From Phenylobacterium sp. (GTDB taxonomy: Bacteria > Pseudomonadota > Alphaproteobacteria > Caulobacterales > Caulobacteraceae), in assembly GCA_020401865.1 (NCBI GenBank), contig JADCAS010000017.1:1-64000 (forward strand): 64,000 nt of DNA. Direction: 5' to 3'. A program made the position numbers and the translations under genes. The notes under the pieces are model-generated. The model ran no database searches. It saw nothing but the letters and a program-made list of their open reading frames with translations, and had not been told where the DNA came from. Positions 33,577 to 41,572 of this stretch are shown in pieces; within the stretch, counting starts at the first letter, position 1; each line of letters opens with the position of its first letter.

Positions 33577-34665
33577 TTGGCCGAGACGGTCCGCTACGGC
33601 CTGGTCGGTGTCGGCATGATGGGCGTGGAGCACATCCACAACCTCGCCGTGACGCCGGGCGCGGTGGTGACCGCAATCGCCGATCCCGTCGAACGATCGC
33701 TGGGCCCGGCCCGCGAAGCGCTGGGTCCGAAGGCTGATCTCGTCACCGCCTTTGAGACGGGGGCCGAATTGGCCCGCAGCGGCCTTGTGGATTGCGTCAT
33801 CGTCTCCAGTCCGAACAACACGCACCGAGAGGTGCTGGAACCGATGTTCGAGGCCGGACTGCCGATTCTCTGCGAGAAACCGTTGGCCACGACGCTCGAG
33901 GACGCGCGCTGGATCGTCGAGCAGGCCGAGCGCGCCGCAGCCCCGTTCTGGACGGCGATGGAGTACCGTTACATGCCGCCGGCCGAGGCGTTCATCGGCG
34001 AAGTACACGGCGGCCGGGTCGGAAGGCTGCAGATGCTGTCGATTCGCGAGCACCGCTTCCCGTTTCTGAGGAAGGTGGGCGACTGGAACCGGTTCGCCGC
34101 GAACACCGGTGGGACAATGGTCGAAAAGTGCTGCCATTTCTTCGACTTGATGCGTCTCATCACCCGTTCGGAGGCCGTTCGGGTCTACTGCTCGGGCGCT
34201 ATGGACGTGAACCATGTCGACGAAAGCTATGAGGGTCGTCAGCCCGACATCATCGACAACAGCTACACCACCATCGATTTCGCCAACGGCGTTCGCGCCA
34301 TGCTGGATCTCTGCATGTTCGCCGACGGCGCCGAGAACCAGGAAGAGATCACCGCCGTCGGGGATGCGGCGCGGCTTGACGTCCTAATTCCTAGTGGGGA
34401 TATAGTGTATTCTCCGCGGGTGGGGTTCCGTAACCCAAAGCGCGTGGAGCGTCGCGTCGTCGAGGTGGATCCCATCGCGCTGAAGGCCGGCACCCACCAC
34501 GGGTCGACCTTCTACGAGCACCAGCGCTTCAACGCGGCGGTGCGTGGAGCGGGCCCGGTGGAAGTGACCGCACGTGACGGGTTGATGGCCGTGGCCATCG
34601 GCGCAGCCGCAGAGATCAGCGCGCGCGAGAGGCGTGTGGTGGAGATGTCGGAACTGGGTTTCTGA
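33577..34665 (+). CDS. Gfo/Idh/MocA-family oxidoreductase
   Basis: A 362-residue NAD(P)-dependent dehydrogenase. It has an N-terminal Rossmann fold with GLVGVGMMGVEHI, the conserved EKP motif (CEKPLATT) and a C-terminal alpha/beta domain with GGTMVEKCCHFFDLMR. The family oxidises hydroxyls of sugars, inositols and related polyols. TTG at 33577 with GGAGG 5 bases upstream is preferred; an upstream ATG at 33481 would add residues with no Rossmann similarity. The context (MFS carrier divergent, TonB receptor downstream) suggests catabolism of an imported carbohydrate-like compound. Confidence 0.8.
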   Translation: MAETVRYGLVGVGMMGVEHIHNLAVTPGAVVTAIADPVERSLGPAREALGPKADLVTAFETGAELARSGLVDCVIVSSPNNTHREVLEPMFEAGLPILCEKPLATTLEDARWIVEQAERAAAPFWTAMEYRYMPPAEAFIGEVHGGRVGRLQMLSIREHRFPFLRKVGDWNRFAANTGGTMVEKCCHFFDLMRLITRSEAVRVYCSGAMDVNHVDESYEGRQPDIIDNSYTTIDFANGVRAMLDLCMFADGAENQEEITAVGDAARLDVLIPSGDIVYSPRVGFRNPKRVERRVVEVDPIALKAGTHHGSTFYEHQRFNAAVRGAGPVEVTARDGLMAVAIGAAAEISARERRVVEMSELGF

Positions 34666-34753
34666 GTACCCGGCCGGTCGCCGGAAAGACAACAAGAACG
34701 GCGTGGGTGTGACAGCGCCAGATATCAACGAGAGCAAGATTTCGGGGAAGCCA

Positions 34754-37009
34754 ATGCAACGCAAGATCCTGATCACCGGGGCCGCCATCGCCGCCCTCAT
34801 GACCGCCGCGCCCGCCCTGGCCCAGACGGCCAGCGAAGGCGTCGACCTCAGCGAACTGGTCGTCACCGCCCAGAAGCGGGAACAGAAACTGCAGGATGTT
34901 CCGGCAGCGATCTCGGTCCTGTCCGGCGACGCGCTCGCCGCTCGCGGGTCGGTAAACCTCGAGAGCGCGCAGTACCTCGTGCCCACCCTCAACTTCCGCA
35001 AATCGGGCACCACCATCAATCAGACGCTCTTCCTGCGAGGGGTCGGCACGTCGACCTTCTCGATCGCAGGCGAACCGTCGGTCTCGACGGTTGTGGACGG
35101 CGTGGTCCTGAGCCGCTCAGGCGAGGCCTTCAGCGACCTGATCGACGTCGAGCGCATCGAGGTCTTGCGCGGCCCGCAGGGGACGCTCTTCGGCAAGAAC
35201 ACCTCCGCAGGTGTGATCAACATCGTCACCAAGCGTCCGGGCGACGACTTCGGGGGCTATGTCGAGGGCGGCTACTTCTCGGGCGGCGGCGAGGTGAAAC
35301 TCCGCGCGGGTGTGGACGTGCCCTTCAGTGATCTCGTGAAGGGCCGCTTCACGGTTTCCTATGGCAGCTATGACGGCAATATCCGCAATCTGACCCGTGG
35401 GACGCGGGTGAACGGGTACGAGCACTGGGGCGTCCGCGGCGTGATCGTGGCCGACCCTAGAGAGGATCTCTCCCTGACCCTGATCGCCGACTACCGCGAG
35501 TCGGACGATGACTGCTGCGCCGAACTGATCGGCACGACACCCACCAACCTGACGGCGACGGTCCTGCCCACGCCGCGCGGCGACCGCACCCGGCATGTGA
35601 CGCAGGATCTGATCACCAGCACCAAGGAGGAGAGCGGCGGCGTTTCATTGCAAGCCGACTGGAGCGTCGGGGGCAATGTCGTCACCTACATCGGCTCGTA
35701 TCGGCAGTACGACAACACCGAGATCCGCGACGGCGACTGGCTGCCCCAGGCCTATGTGGGCTTCAACCAGCTGCATGATTTGGGGCCGCAGACCAGCAAC
35801 ACCGTCACCCAGGAACTGCGTCTGACCTCGCCGGCCGACCAGACCCTGACCTACGTGGTGGGCGCCTATTACTCGCGCGCCGAAACGGACCGGACCTTCA
35901 CCCGCAACAACATCGTCTGCACGCTTGCGCCCACGCCGACGGTGCTGACGCCCTGCACGGCGCCGGGAACGGTGATCACCCGCCCGTCGGGCACAGCCAC
36001 CTTCGGCTCGGTGTTCACGAACTACGCGCTGTTTGGTCAGGGCGAAGCCAACCTCACCGACCGGTTCCGGCTGATCGCGGGCCTGCGCTTCACCTCGGAC
36101 GAGCTGTCGGTCAATCACCAGCGCGTGTCGCCCCTCACCGGCCCTGGCATCCAGCCCAGCTTCGGCCCGTTCACCGCCAGCACGTCGAACGACAACCTGT
36201 CGGGCAAGGTCGGGGCGCAGTTCGACCTGAGTGACGACTCCACCGCCTACGCAACCTATTCGCGGGGCTACAAGGGTCCGGCCTACAATGTCTTCTTCAA
36301 CCTGACGGCCACCGGCACGAACGTCATCGAGGCGGAGACGGCCGACAGCTTCGAAGTGGGTCTGAAGAACACCCTGCTCGACGGCCGGTTGATCCTCAAC
36401 CTCGCCGCCTACTACGCGACCTACGACAACTTCCAGGCCAACAACCCCGACCTGGTGGCGGGCGTCGTGGTGACGCGCTTCACGAATGCAGGCACGATCT
36501 CGACCCGCGGCGGCGAACTCGACTTCCTGTTCCGTCCCATGGCCGATCTGAATGTGTCGGGCGGCCTCGCCTACACCGACGCCAAGGTCGATCAGTTCAA
36601 GCTGCCCACCAACGGCGTCATCACGGGCGTGATCCCGTCCGGGACGACGCTGGCCTATGCGCCCAGGTGGAAGGGTTCGGTGGCGATCGACTACCGCATT
36701 CGAGACGTGGGCCCGGTGGACGTCATCCTGGGTGCGCAGGGGTCGTTCCAGTCGAAGCAGCTCAGCCAGTTCGACGCCAACGCGGCTGTGCGCAACGTCA
36801 CGACCATCGGCGGCTATGGGCTGGTGGACCTTTCCGTGGGCATCGCCGACCGTGAGGACCGCTACCAGATCACCGCTCAGGTGAAGAATCTGTTCGACGA
36901 AAGCTTTGCCTCGGCGATCACCAGCGGCGGACCGGGCGGCAGCTTCCGCTACCTGATCCCGCGTGAGGCGGATCGCTACTACGGCGTGACCGCGCGCCTG
37001 AACTTCTGA
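34754..37009 (+). CDS. TonB-dependent receptor
   Basis: A 751-residue outer-membrane receptor with a signal peptide ending ALAQ, TonB-box-like ELVVTAQKREQKLQDVPAAISV, the plug motif VERIEVLRGPQGTLFGKNTSAGVINIVTKRP and a beta-barrel ending GVTARLNF (terminal Phe). This is the FecA/CirA-like class abundant in oligotrophic alphaproteobacteria for carbohydrates, aromatics and siderophores. GGGGAAG precedes the ATG. It is 88 bases after the dehydrogenase gene and probably in the same unit. The ligand is unknown. Confidence 0.85.
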   Translation: MQRKILITGAAIAALMTAAPALAQTASEGVDLSELVVTAQKREQKLQDVPAAISVLSGDALAARGSVNLESAQYLVPTLNFRKSGTTINQTLFLRGVGTSTFSIAGEPSVSTVVDGVVLSRSGEAFSDLIDVERIEVLRGPQGTLFGKNTSAGVINIVTKRPGDDFGGYVEGGYFSGGGEVKLRAGVDVPFSDLVKGRFTVSYGSYDGNIRNLTRGTRVNGYEHWGVRGVIVADPREDLSLTLIADYRESDDDCCAELIGTTPTNLTATVLPTPRGDRTRHVTQDLITSTKEESGGVSLQADWSVGGNVVTYIGSYRQYDNTEIRDGDWLPQAYVGFNQLHDLGPQTSNTVTQELRLTSPADQTLTYVVGAYYSRAETDRTFTRNNIVCTLAPTPTVLTPCTAPGTVITRPSGTATFGSVFTNYALFGQGEANLTDRFRLIAGLRFTSDELSVNHQRVSPLTGPGIQPSFGPFTASTSNDNLSGKVGAQFDLSDDSTAYATYSRGYKGPAYNVFFNLTATGTNVIEAETADSFEVGLKNTLLDGRLILNLAAYYATYDNFQANNPDLVAGVVVTRFTNAGTISTRGGELDFLFRPMADLNVSGGLAYTDAKVDQFKLPTNGVITGVIPSGTTLAYAPRWKGSVAIDYRIRDVGPVDVILGAQGSFQSKQLSQFDANAAVRNVTTIGGYGLVDLSVGIADREDRYQITAQVKNLFDESFASAITSGGPGGSFRYLIPREADRYYGVTARLNF

Positions 37010-37015
37010 CGACGT

Positions 37016-37043
37016 GGGCCCGGAGCCGTGGGGCGCCGGGCCC
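37016..37043 (+). terminator. GC-rich hairpin after the TonB receptor gene
   Basis: A perfect 8-bp inverted repeat GGGCCCGG/CCGGGCCC with a 12-base loop begins 6 bases after the receptor stop. It overlaps the start of a small downstream frame. Confidence 0.45.
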
Positions 37044-37192
37044 GCTCGTTGCCGGAGCGCGATGGGTCAGGCGAGGCGGGCGATCCGCTGACCCTGATCC
37101 AGAACGGCGGCTCACATGGGGGCGTGCCGCTGGCCCATGCCGAGGCCATGCGCGCGAGGATCGCCGGGTTCGAGAGACTCCTGAAGAAATAG
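37028..37192 (+). pseudogene. Possible 3' remnant of a lost gene
   Basis: A short frame (54 codons from a GTG) ends two bases before the tRNA-Arg gene. The last 36 codons, reading DPLTLIQNGGSHGGVPLAH and then IAGFERLLKK, look like a real protein C-terminus with GC-rich third positions, but there is no ribosome site and the first codons fall inside the terminator hairpin. The most likely reading is the tail of a gene removed by recombination next to the tRNA. A tiny functional protein cannot be excluded. No family is recognised. Confidence 0.35.
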
Positions 37193-37194
37193 CC

Positions 37195-37271
37195 TGGCGG
37201 CCCGGGAGGGACTCGAACCCCCGACCTTCGCTTTAGGAAAGCGCTGCTCTATCCTGCTGAGCTACCGGGCC
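37195..37271 (-). tRNA. tRNA-Arg (anticodon CCU)
   Basis: On the minus strand a complete cloverleaf folds. The acceptor stem is GGCCCGG/CCGGGCC, the D arm GCTC...GAGC, the anticodon stem GCGCT/AGCGA with loop TTCCTAA (anticodon CCU), and the T arm GGGGG-TTCGAGT-CCCTC. The discriminator is G and CCA is encoded. One G-A mismatch closes the anticodon stem. It reads AGG codons. Such single-copy tRNA genes are common integration sites, and a gene remnant lies at its 3' side. Confidence 0.93.
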
Positions 37272-37394
37272 TGGCCGGGCGGAGCGATGCCACGGGCGGC
37301 GGCTGGCGCCAAGTCCGGAAAGGCCGATGACCTGAGCGCGCCCGGCGGGCGCCGGCGTCCCGCGACGATCCGGGACGCGAGGCGCATCCCCCCT

Positions 37395-38840
37395 TCAGGC
37401 CGCCGCCCTTCGCGCCGCCAGGGCCGCCTTGGTGGCGTCATACCGCGCCCGGGTGATGTTGTAGCGGGCGTAACAGACGGCGGAGATGAGGCCCGGAATG
37501 GTGGCGAGGATCCCGTCCACAAACACAAGGTTGAACAGAACCTCGTCAGGCACCTGCCCCGGCGTCGCCTTCGGCGGGAAGCTGATCGCAAAGAGGGCGA
37601 ACCCTGCCAAGGCGGCGCCCAGGGCCTGGTCGATCTTGGCGGCGAGGTTGCGGGTCGAGTACAGGACGCCTTCCTGGCGAACGCCGTGGGCGAGCTCGTT
37701 TTCATCGGCGATGTCGGCGAGGGCGGACATCACCGTGATGCTGAGGATGCTGGCGCCGGCGGCCCCCACCGCCGAGAAGGCGATGAGCATGGGCGTCAGA
37801 CCGGGCGTCTGTGCGGTCAGCACGCCGGTCATCCCGAGGATCATCGGGATGGCGGGCCCGATCGAGAAGACGATCGCCCAGATGATCATGTTCAGCCGCT
37901 TGTCGAGGCGCCGGTGCATCCTGGCCGAGAACAGGAACCCGGTGGCGTAGCCGACGAAACTGCCGATCACGAACCACTTCAGCTGTTCGCTGGCCAGACC
38001 CCAGAAGAAGGTGTTCACGTAAAGATTCAGGCCGCTGCGGACGCCGATCATCATCGACAGAAAGAAGAAGGCGATCAGCAGCCATAGGTAGTTCCGGTTC
38101 CCCAGGGCCTTTCCGACATCCTTGAGGAACTCGAGCGGACTGAAACGGGGCAGATTGTCCGGCGCCTTTGGCAGGCGTTGGATCTGGTCGCGGGTGAACC
38201 AGGCGGAGGCGAGCAGCAGAGCCATCGCTGCAAGGCCGCATCCGACGGCGAACGGACCATAGGGCTCGGGGTTGAGGAGCCCGCGCGGGTACTCCGGCGT
38301 CGCCTTGAAGACGAAGTGCAGCGCCAGGAAATTCATGCCCGCCCCACCCGCCCAGGTGAAGAAGTTGTTCCAGCTGAGCACCTTCGAGCGTTCGATGTAA
38401 TCGCTCGACAACTCACCTCCCAGGGCCAGGTGGGGCGTATTGAAGAGGCTGATCGAGACCCGCATGAAGCTTACCGACAGGGCGAACCAGAGGAAGAGGA
38501 CCAGGTCGGAGGCCCCCGGGGGCGGATTGAAGACCGCAATGACGGACAGGGCGATGGGAAGCGGCGCGAGGAAGAGATAGCCATGACGCCGGCCGAACCG
38601 GCCGCGGGTGCGGTCAGACAGCGATCCGATGACAGGGTCCGCGAAGCCGTCGAAGACCAGGCTTGCAGAGACGGCGAGCCCGGCGAGGACGGCGTTCAAC
38701 CCGAGGATCTGGTTGTAGTAGAGCATGGCGTAGGAGCCGACCGTGGCGAGGATGATGGAGTCGCCGACGGATCCGATTCCGAAGAAGAACTTTGTGCGAA
38801 GCGGCAGCCGGTCGACGGTGTCGGCCTGGGCGCTGGACAT
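37395..38840 (-). CDS. GPH-type sugar:cation symporter (MFS)
   Basis: A 481-residue carrier of the glycoside-pentoside-hexuronide family (MelB/XynB-like). It has 12 membrane segments with the hallmark DGFADPVIGSLSDRTRGRFGRRHGYLFLAPLPIALS and SLFNTPHLALGGELSSDYIERS. The ATG at 38840 has AGGGAG about 7 bases upstream. It should import a glycoside or similar compound with Na+ or H+. No catabolic gene is adjacent on this strand, and it is the last gene before the tRNA. Confidence 0.8.
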   Translation of the reverse strand: MSSAQADTVDRLPLRTKFFFGIGSVGDSIILATVGSYAMLYYNQILGLNAVLAGLAVSASLVFDGFADPVIGSLSDRTRGRFGRRHGYLFLAPLPIALSVIAVFNPPPGASDLVLFLWFALSVSFMRVSISLFNTPHLALGGELSSDYIERSKVLSWNNFFTWAGGAGMNFLALHFVFKATPEYPRGLLNPEPYGPFAVGCGLAAMALLLASAWFTRDQIQRLPKAPDNLPRFSPLEFLKDVGKALGNRNYLWLLIAFFFLSMMIGVRSGLNLYVNTFFWGLASEQLKWFVIGSFVGYATGFLFSARMHRRLDKRLNMIIWAIVFSIGPAIPMILGMTGVLTAQTPGLTPMLIAFSAVGAAGASILSITVMSALADIADENELAHGVRQEGVLYSTRNLAAKIDQALGAALAGFALFAISFPPKATPGQVPDEVLFNLVFVDGILATIPGLISAVCYARYNITRARYDATKAALAARRAAA

Positions 38841-39052
38841 GAACTCACTCCCTGAGAATGGACCGCGACCCGGTTCGTGGCCAGGACGTCGGGAACGCTC
38901 GAAATCACCCTGCTGCGGCCCCCATTCGCGCAACCCCCGCATCCAAAGGGCAGAACGCCCCAAGGTCAACTGTCCGGACGGCGCGCTTTCCCCTTCCCCG
39001 GGCGGGGGCTAGGATACGGCGGAGGATTCTGCATCGCCCGGAAGGACCCGTG

Positions 39053-39481
39053 ATGACCCAGGCCGCGCCCTTCGCCGTCGACGGCCCCCTGGCCCCTCCC
39101 CTCGCCCGGCTGCTTGCCTACTGGGAAGGACTGAGGCGCGGCCAGGCCGAGATACCCTTCTGGGACGACCTGTCGGAGGTGAAGATCGAGGCCTCCGGCG
39201 CGGAGACCTTCATCCTCGACGTCTTCAGCCGCCCGGAGCGCTTCCGTTTCAACGACCTGGAGGTCGCGCCCCCGGCGGTGCAGCGCGACCTGCTGCTTGG
39301 CCTCTTCCTCGATGATGTCGACCTGCCTGAGGTGTTCACCCTTCTGCGCGCCCAGGCCAGCGCCACGGTGGAGCTGATGCGGCCCACCCTCTATGCCGCG
39401 GGAGGCGGCCAGCGCCTTCTCCTGCCCGCCTGGGGCGAGGGCGAGGTGCGCATGCTGGTCGGCGGCCTGGTGAAGGGCTAG
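39053..39481 (+). CDS. Small PAS-like protein
   Basis: A 142-residue soluble protein. The opening LARLLAYWEGLRRGQAEIPFWDDL and the following strand pattern (AETFILDVFSRPERFRFNDLEV) resemble the short PAS-type domain family common in Caulobacterales and Rhizobiales, in which a YW...R...P motif precedes the PAS strands. The second half, with FLDDVDLPEVFTLLRAQASATVELMRPT, is not diagnostic. The gene overlaps the 3' end of pfkB by four bases from the opposite strand. PAS identity is tentative. Confidence 0.5.
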   Translation: MTQAAPFAVDGPLAPPLARLLAYWEGLRRGQAEIPFWDDLSEVKIEASGAETFILDVFSRPERFRFNDLEVAPPAVQRDLLLGLFLDDVDLPEVFTLLRAQASATVELMRPTLYAAGGGQRLLLPAWGEGEVRMLVGGLVKG

Positions 39482-40443
39482 CCGCCCGCCAGGATATCGA
39501 TCCGCACTCCGGGCCTCAGCCGCCGGATATCGGCGCTGCGGGCCATTCCGGAGCCGGGAGAGATCAGGGTCGCCGAGGCGGCGGCGACGGCGGTCGCCAG
39601 CGCCTCCTGCGGCGAACGCGCCCGCGACAGTTCCCAGACCAGACCTGCCAGGAAACTGTCGCCGGCGCCGACAGTCGAGACCGGGGTAATCGGCAGGGCA
39701 AGGGCGTGGGCGGCGAAACCGGCCCCCACCAGAAGGGCGCCCTCCCGCCCGAGGCTCACGGCCACCCAGGCGGCGCGACCGTCATCGACCAGCTCCCGGG
39801 CGGCGACCAACCGGGAGGAGAGATCAGGCAGGTCCCGGCCCAGGCATTCCTGCAACTCCCGCAGGTTGGGTTTCACGAGCCAGACCCCGGCCTCCAGTCC
39901 GGCCCTCAGCCCTTCGCCGGAGGCGTCGAGGGCAAGCCTGACGCCTGTCCGGCGGGCGACCCGGGCGAGACGGGCGAGCCGCCTGGGGTCCATTCCGTCC
40001 GGAAGGCTGCCGCTGGCGACCAGCACGTCCGGTCGGGGCGACAGCTCTGCGAGCGCGGTCTCCAGCGCCCGGATCTCTCTCTCCCGCAGCCTCGGGCCCG
40101 GCAGCACGAAGCGAAACTCGGCGTCCCGGGAACGGTCAAAGACAGTGAAACTCTGGCGGGTCTCCTCGGCGACCGGGATCACCCGGGCGTCCAGCCCCTC
40201 GGCGGATAGACGAGCCTGGAGGGCGTCTCCGGTCGAGCCGCCGAGGGGCAGGATGCAGGTCGCCCGACCGCCGAGCTGGCCCACGACCCGGGCGACGTTC
40301 ACCCCGCCGCCGCCAGCATCCTGCCGGGGGGTATCGCAGCGCAACTTGTTCTCTGGCTCGACAACGTCCACGCCGGTCTGAAGGTCCAGCGCCGGATTGA
40401 AGGTCAGGGTCGCGAGGACCGGTGCGGTTCTGGCTCTTGTCAT
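39478..40443 (-). CDS. pfkB: PfkB-family hexose-phosphate kinase
   Basis: A 321-residue ribokinase-fold sugar kinase of the 1-phosphofructokinase/PfkB branch. The N-terminal FNPALDLQTGV, the sugar-binding GGGGVNVARVV and the C-terminal catalytic VSTVGAGDSFLAG (Asp262) are visible. It phosphorylates fructose-6-phosphate or a related phosphosugar. It is the last gene of a leftward set with a host-attachment-type gene and a small lipoprotein, headed by a FixK-like box, which suggests a role under oxygen limitation, when glycolytic flux matters. Confidence 0.82.
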   Translation of the reverse strand: MTRARTAPVLATLTFNPALDLQTGVDVVEPENKLRCDTPRQDAGGGGVNVARVVGQLGGRATCILPLGGSTGDALQARLSAEGLDARVIPVAEETRQSFTVFDRSRDAEFRFVLPGPRLREREIRALETALAELSPRPDVLVASGSLPDGMDPRRLARLARVARRTGVRLALDASGEGLRAGLEAGVWLVKPNLRELQECLGRDLPDLSSRLVAARELVDDGRAAWVAVSLGREGALLVGAGFAAHALALPITPVSTVGAGDSFLAGLVWELSRARSPQEALATAVAAASATLISPGSGMARSADIRRLRPGVRIDILAGG

Positions 40444-40512
40444 GCTCCCGGCTCCTGGCGAGACCCGAAACCAGATGGACCTGATCCACCGATTCCCGCC
40501 AGCGGGATGCCC

Positions 40513-40947
40513 TCAGAGGATGCCGGGCGCCCGCAGCCAGTCCTTGATGTCATGGTTGGAGACCTTCAGCAGGTCCTTCGGAATCTCCGCCATGAGGCGC
40601 TTTCGCGCCGTGTCCGAGAGCCTCTCCCGGATCGCCTTCAGGAGACGCGGCGGGGCGGCCAGGACCAGGTGCTCGTACTCGCCTTTCTGCGCCTGCGTGT
40701 TGAGGAGGTCGGCGAGTTCCTTGGCGAAGGCCTCCCGGCGCCGGTCGGCCAGGCCGTGCTGGCCGGTCCCGTGACGCATGGAAGTGTCGCTCTCGAAGGA
40801 CACCCCCGGCGGTCCCTGGTGGTGGTGGACAGTCGGCGGCTTCACCTCGCCGAGGGTGACGGGGTCGGCGTGATCACGGGCGCGCTCGATCCAGCGTGCG
40901 CCGCCGCCCGCCGCGACCAGGATGCGGGTGCGTTCGGAAGCGGTCAT
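40513..40947 (-). CDS. Host-attachment-type (AtsE-like) protein
   Basis: A 144-residue cytoplasmic protein of the family first named for Agrobacterium attachment to plant cells (AtsE), related to archaeal release-factor-like baeRF domains. Features are the opening RTRILVAAGGGARWIE, a charged middle, LADRRREAFAKELADLLN and the C-terminal EHLVLAAPPRLLKAIRERLSDTARKRLMAEIPKDLLK, the most conserved part. It often occurs in stress or low-oxygen clusters, as here. The real biochemical function is unknown; a ribosome-related role is possible by similarity to baeRF. Starts in a four-base overlap with the lipoprotein gene upstream. Confidence 0.72.
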   Translation of the reverse strand: MTASERTRILVAAGGGARWIERARDHADPVTLGEVKPPTVHHHQGPPGVSFESDTSMRHGTGQHGLADRRREAFAKELADLLNTQAQKGEYEHLVLAAPPRLLKAIRERLSDTARKRLMAEIPKDLLKVSNHDIKDWLRAPGIL

Positions 40948-41159
40948 TTCGGGATCTCCGTCTCTGGGGCCGCAGAGGCGGCCGGACTGGGTTCTGAGAA
41001 GGCCGCCGTCTCGCCGGGGGGTGTGACGTTTGGCGGAACAGGGCGATGGCAGGCCGCCAGGAGCGCCAGTACTACCCAGCCGGCGCCCATACCCACAAGG
41101 GCTGGGAGCGGTCGTCCGGACGTCTCGCACGCGTCATGTCGAACAGGGGGGGCGGCCAT
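40944..41159 (-). CDS. Small Pro-rich lipoprotein
   Basis: A 71-residue protein with a hydrophobic segment GMGAGWVVLALLAAC (lipobox LAAC) and a short Pro/Ala/Glu-rich tail. ATG at 41159 has AGGAG about 10 bases upstream; a later ATG at 41090 would give a more usual short signal peptide. It overlaps the host-attachment-type gene and is the first gene behind the FixK-like box at 41212-41225. No family recognised. Confidence 0.55.
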   Translation of the reverse strand: MAAPPVRHDACETSGRPLPALVGMGAGWVVLALLAACHRPVPPNVTPPGETAAFSEPSPAASAAPETEIPK

Positions 41160-41211
41160 GGCTATGGTCTCCTGAAGCAGGTCCACAGACCCCGCACCCG
41201 CCCCCGCCGCC

Positions 41212-41225
41212 TTGATCTGTCGCAA
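41212..41225 (-). promoter_or_regulatory. Candidate FixK/Fnr box before the lipoprotein operon
   Basis: TTGATCTGTCGCAA fits TTGAT-N4-ATCAA at 8 of 10 positions. It lies in the 76-base gap ahead of the leftward lipoprotein-attachment-pfkB set, centred about 59 bases before the start codon, so a transcript beginning about 41.5 bases from its centre would have a leader of about 18 bases. Confidence 0.5.
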
Positions 41226-41235
41226 AGGGGCCGGG

Positions 41236-41568
41236 TCAGGGCAGCGGCAGGCTATCCAGCCAGGCGGCGATGTCCTCGACGTCGGCGTCCCCCATCTTGA
41301 GGGGCGGCATGTTGAAGTGCCCGGTCTCGTCGATCTCCGTCAGCCGGGCCCTCAGACTGTGGGCCCGGTAGCGCGCGGCGAGGCTCGAGAAGGATGGCGC
41401 CTGGCCGGGCTGGGCCTCGCCGGTCACGGCGTGGCAGGTCCCGCACTGGGCCTCGGCCAGGAGCCGTCCCCTGGCGGCCGAGGGGCCGTCTTCACCCCCT
41501 GTCGTGGCGCATCCGGCCAGAACGAGGGCGAGGGCGCCGGGAAGGACGGTAGCGACGATGTGTCTCAT
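41236..41568 (-). CDS. Lipid-anchored c-type cytochrome
   Basis: A 110-residue class I cytochrome c. The lipoprotein signal ends LVLAGC (Cys20), the heme site is CGTCH (about 42-46), and the axial Met is in HFNMPPLKM. It should sit on the periplasmic face, shuttling electrons to a terminal oxidase or peroxidase. It begins 4 bases after the beta-CASP hydrolase stop, so the two are co-transcribed. Its position within a Fix-regulated island fits respiratory adaptation. Confidence 0.82.
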   Translation of the reverse strand: MRHIVATVLPGALALVLAGCATTGGEDGPSAARGRLLAEAQCGTCHAVTGEAQPGQAPSFSSLAARYRAHSLRARLTEIDETGHFNMPPLKMGDADVEDIAAWLDSLPLP

Positions 41569-41572
41569 GGCG

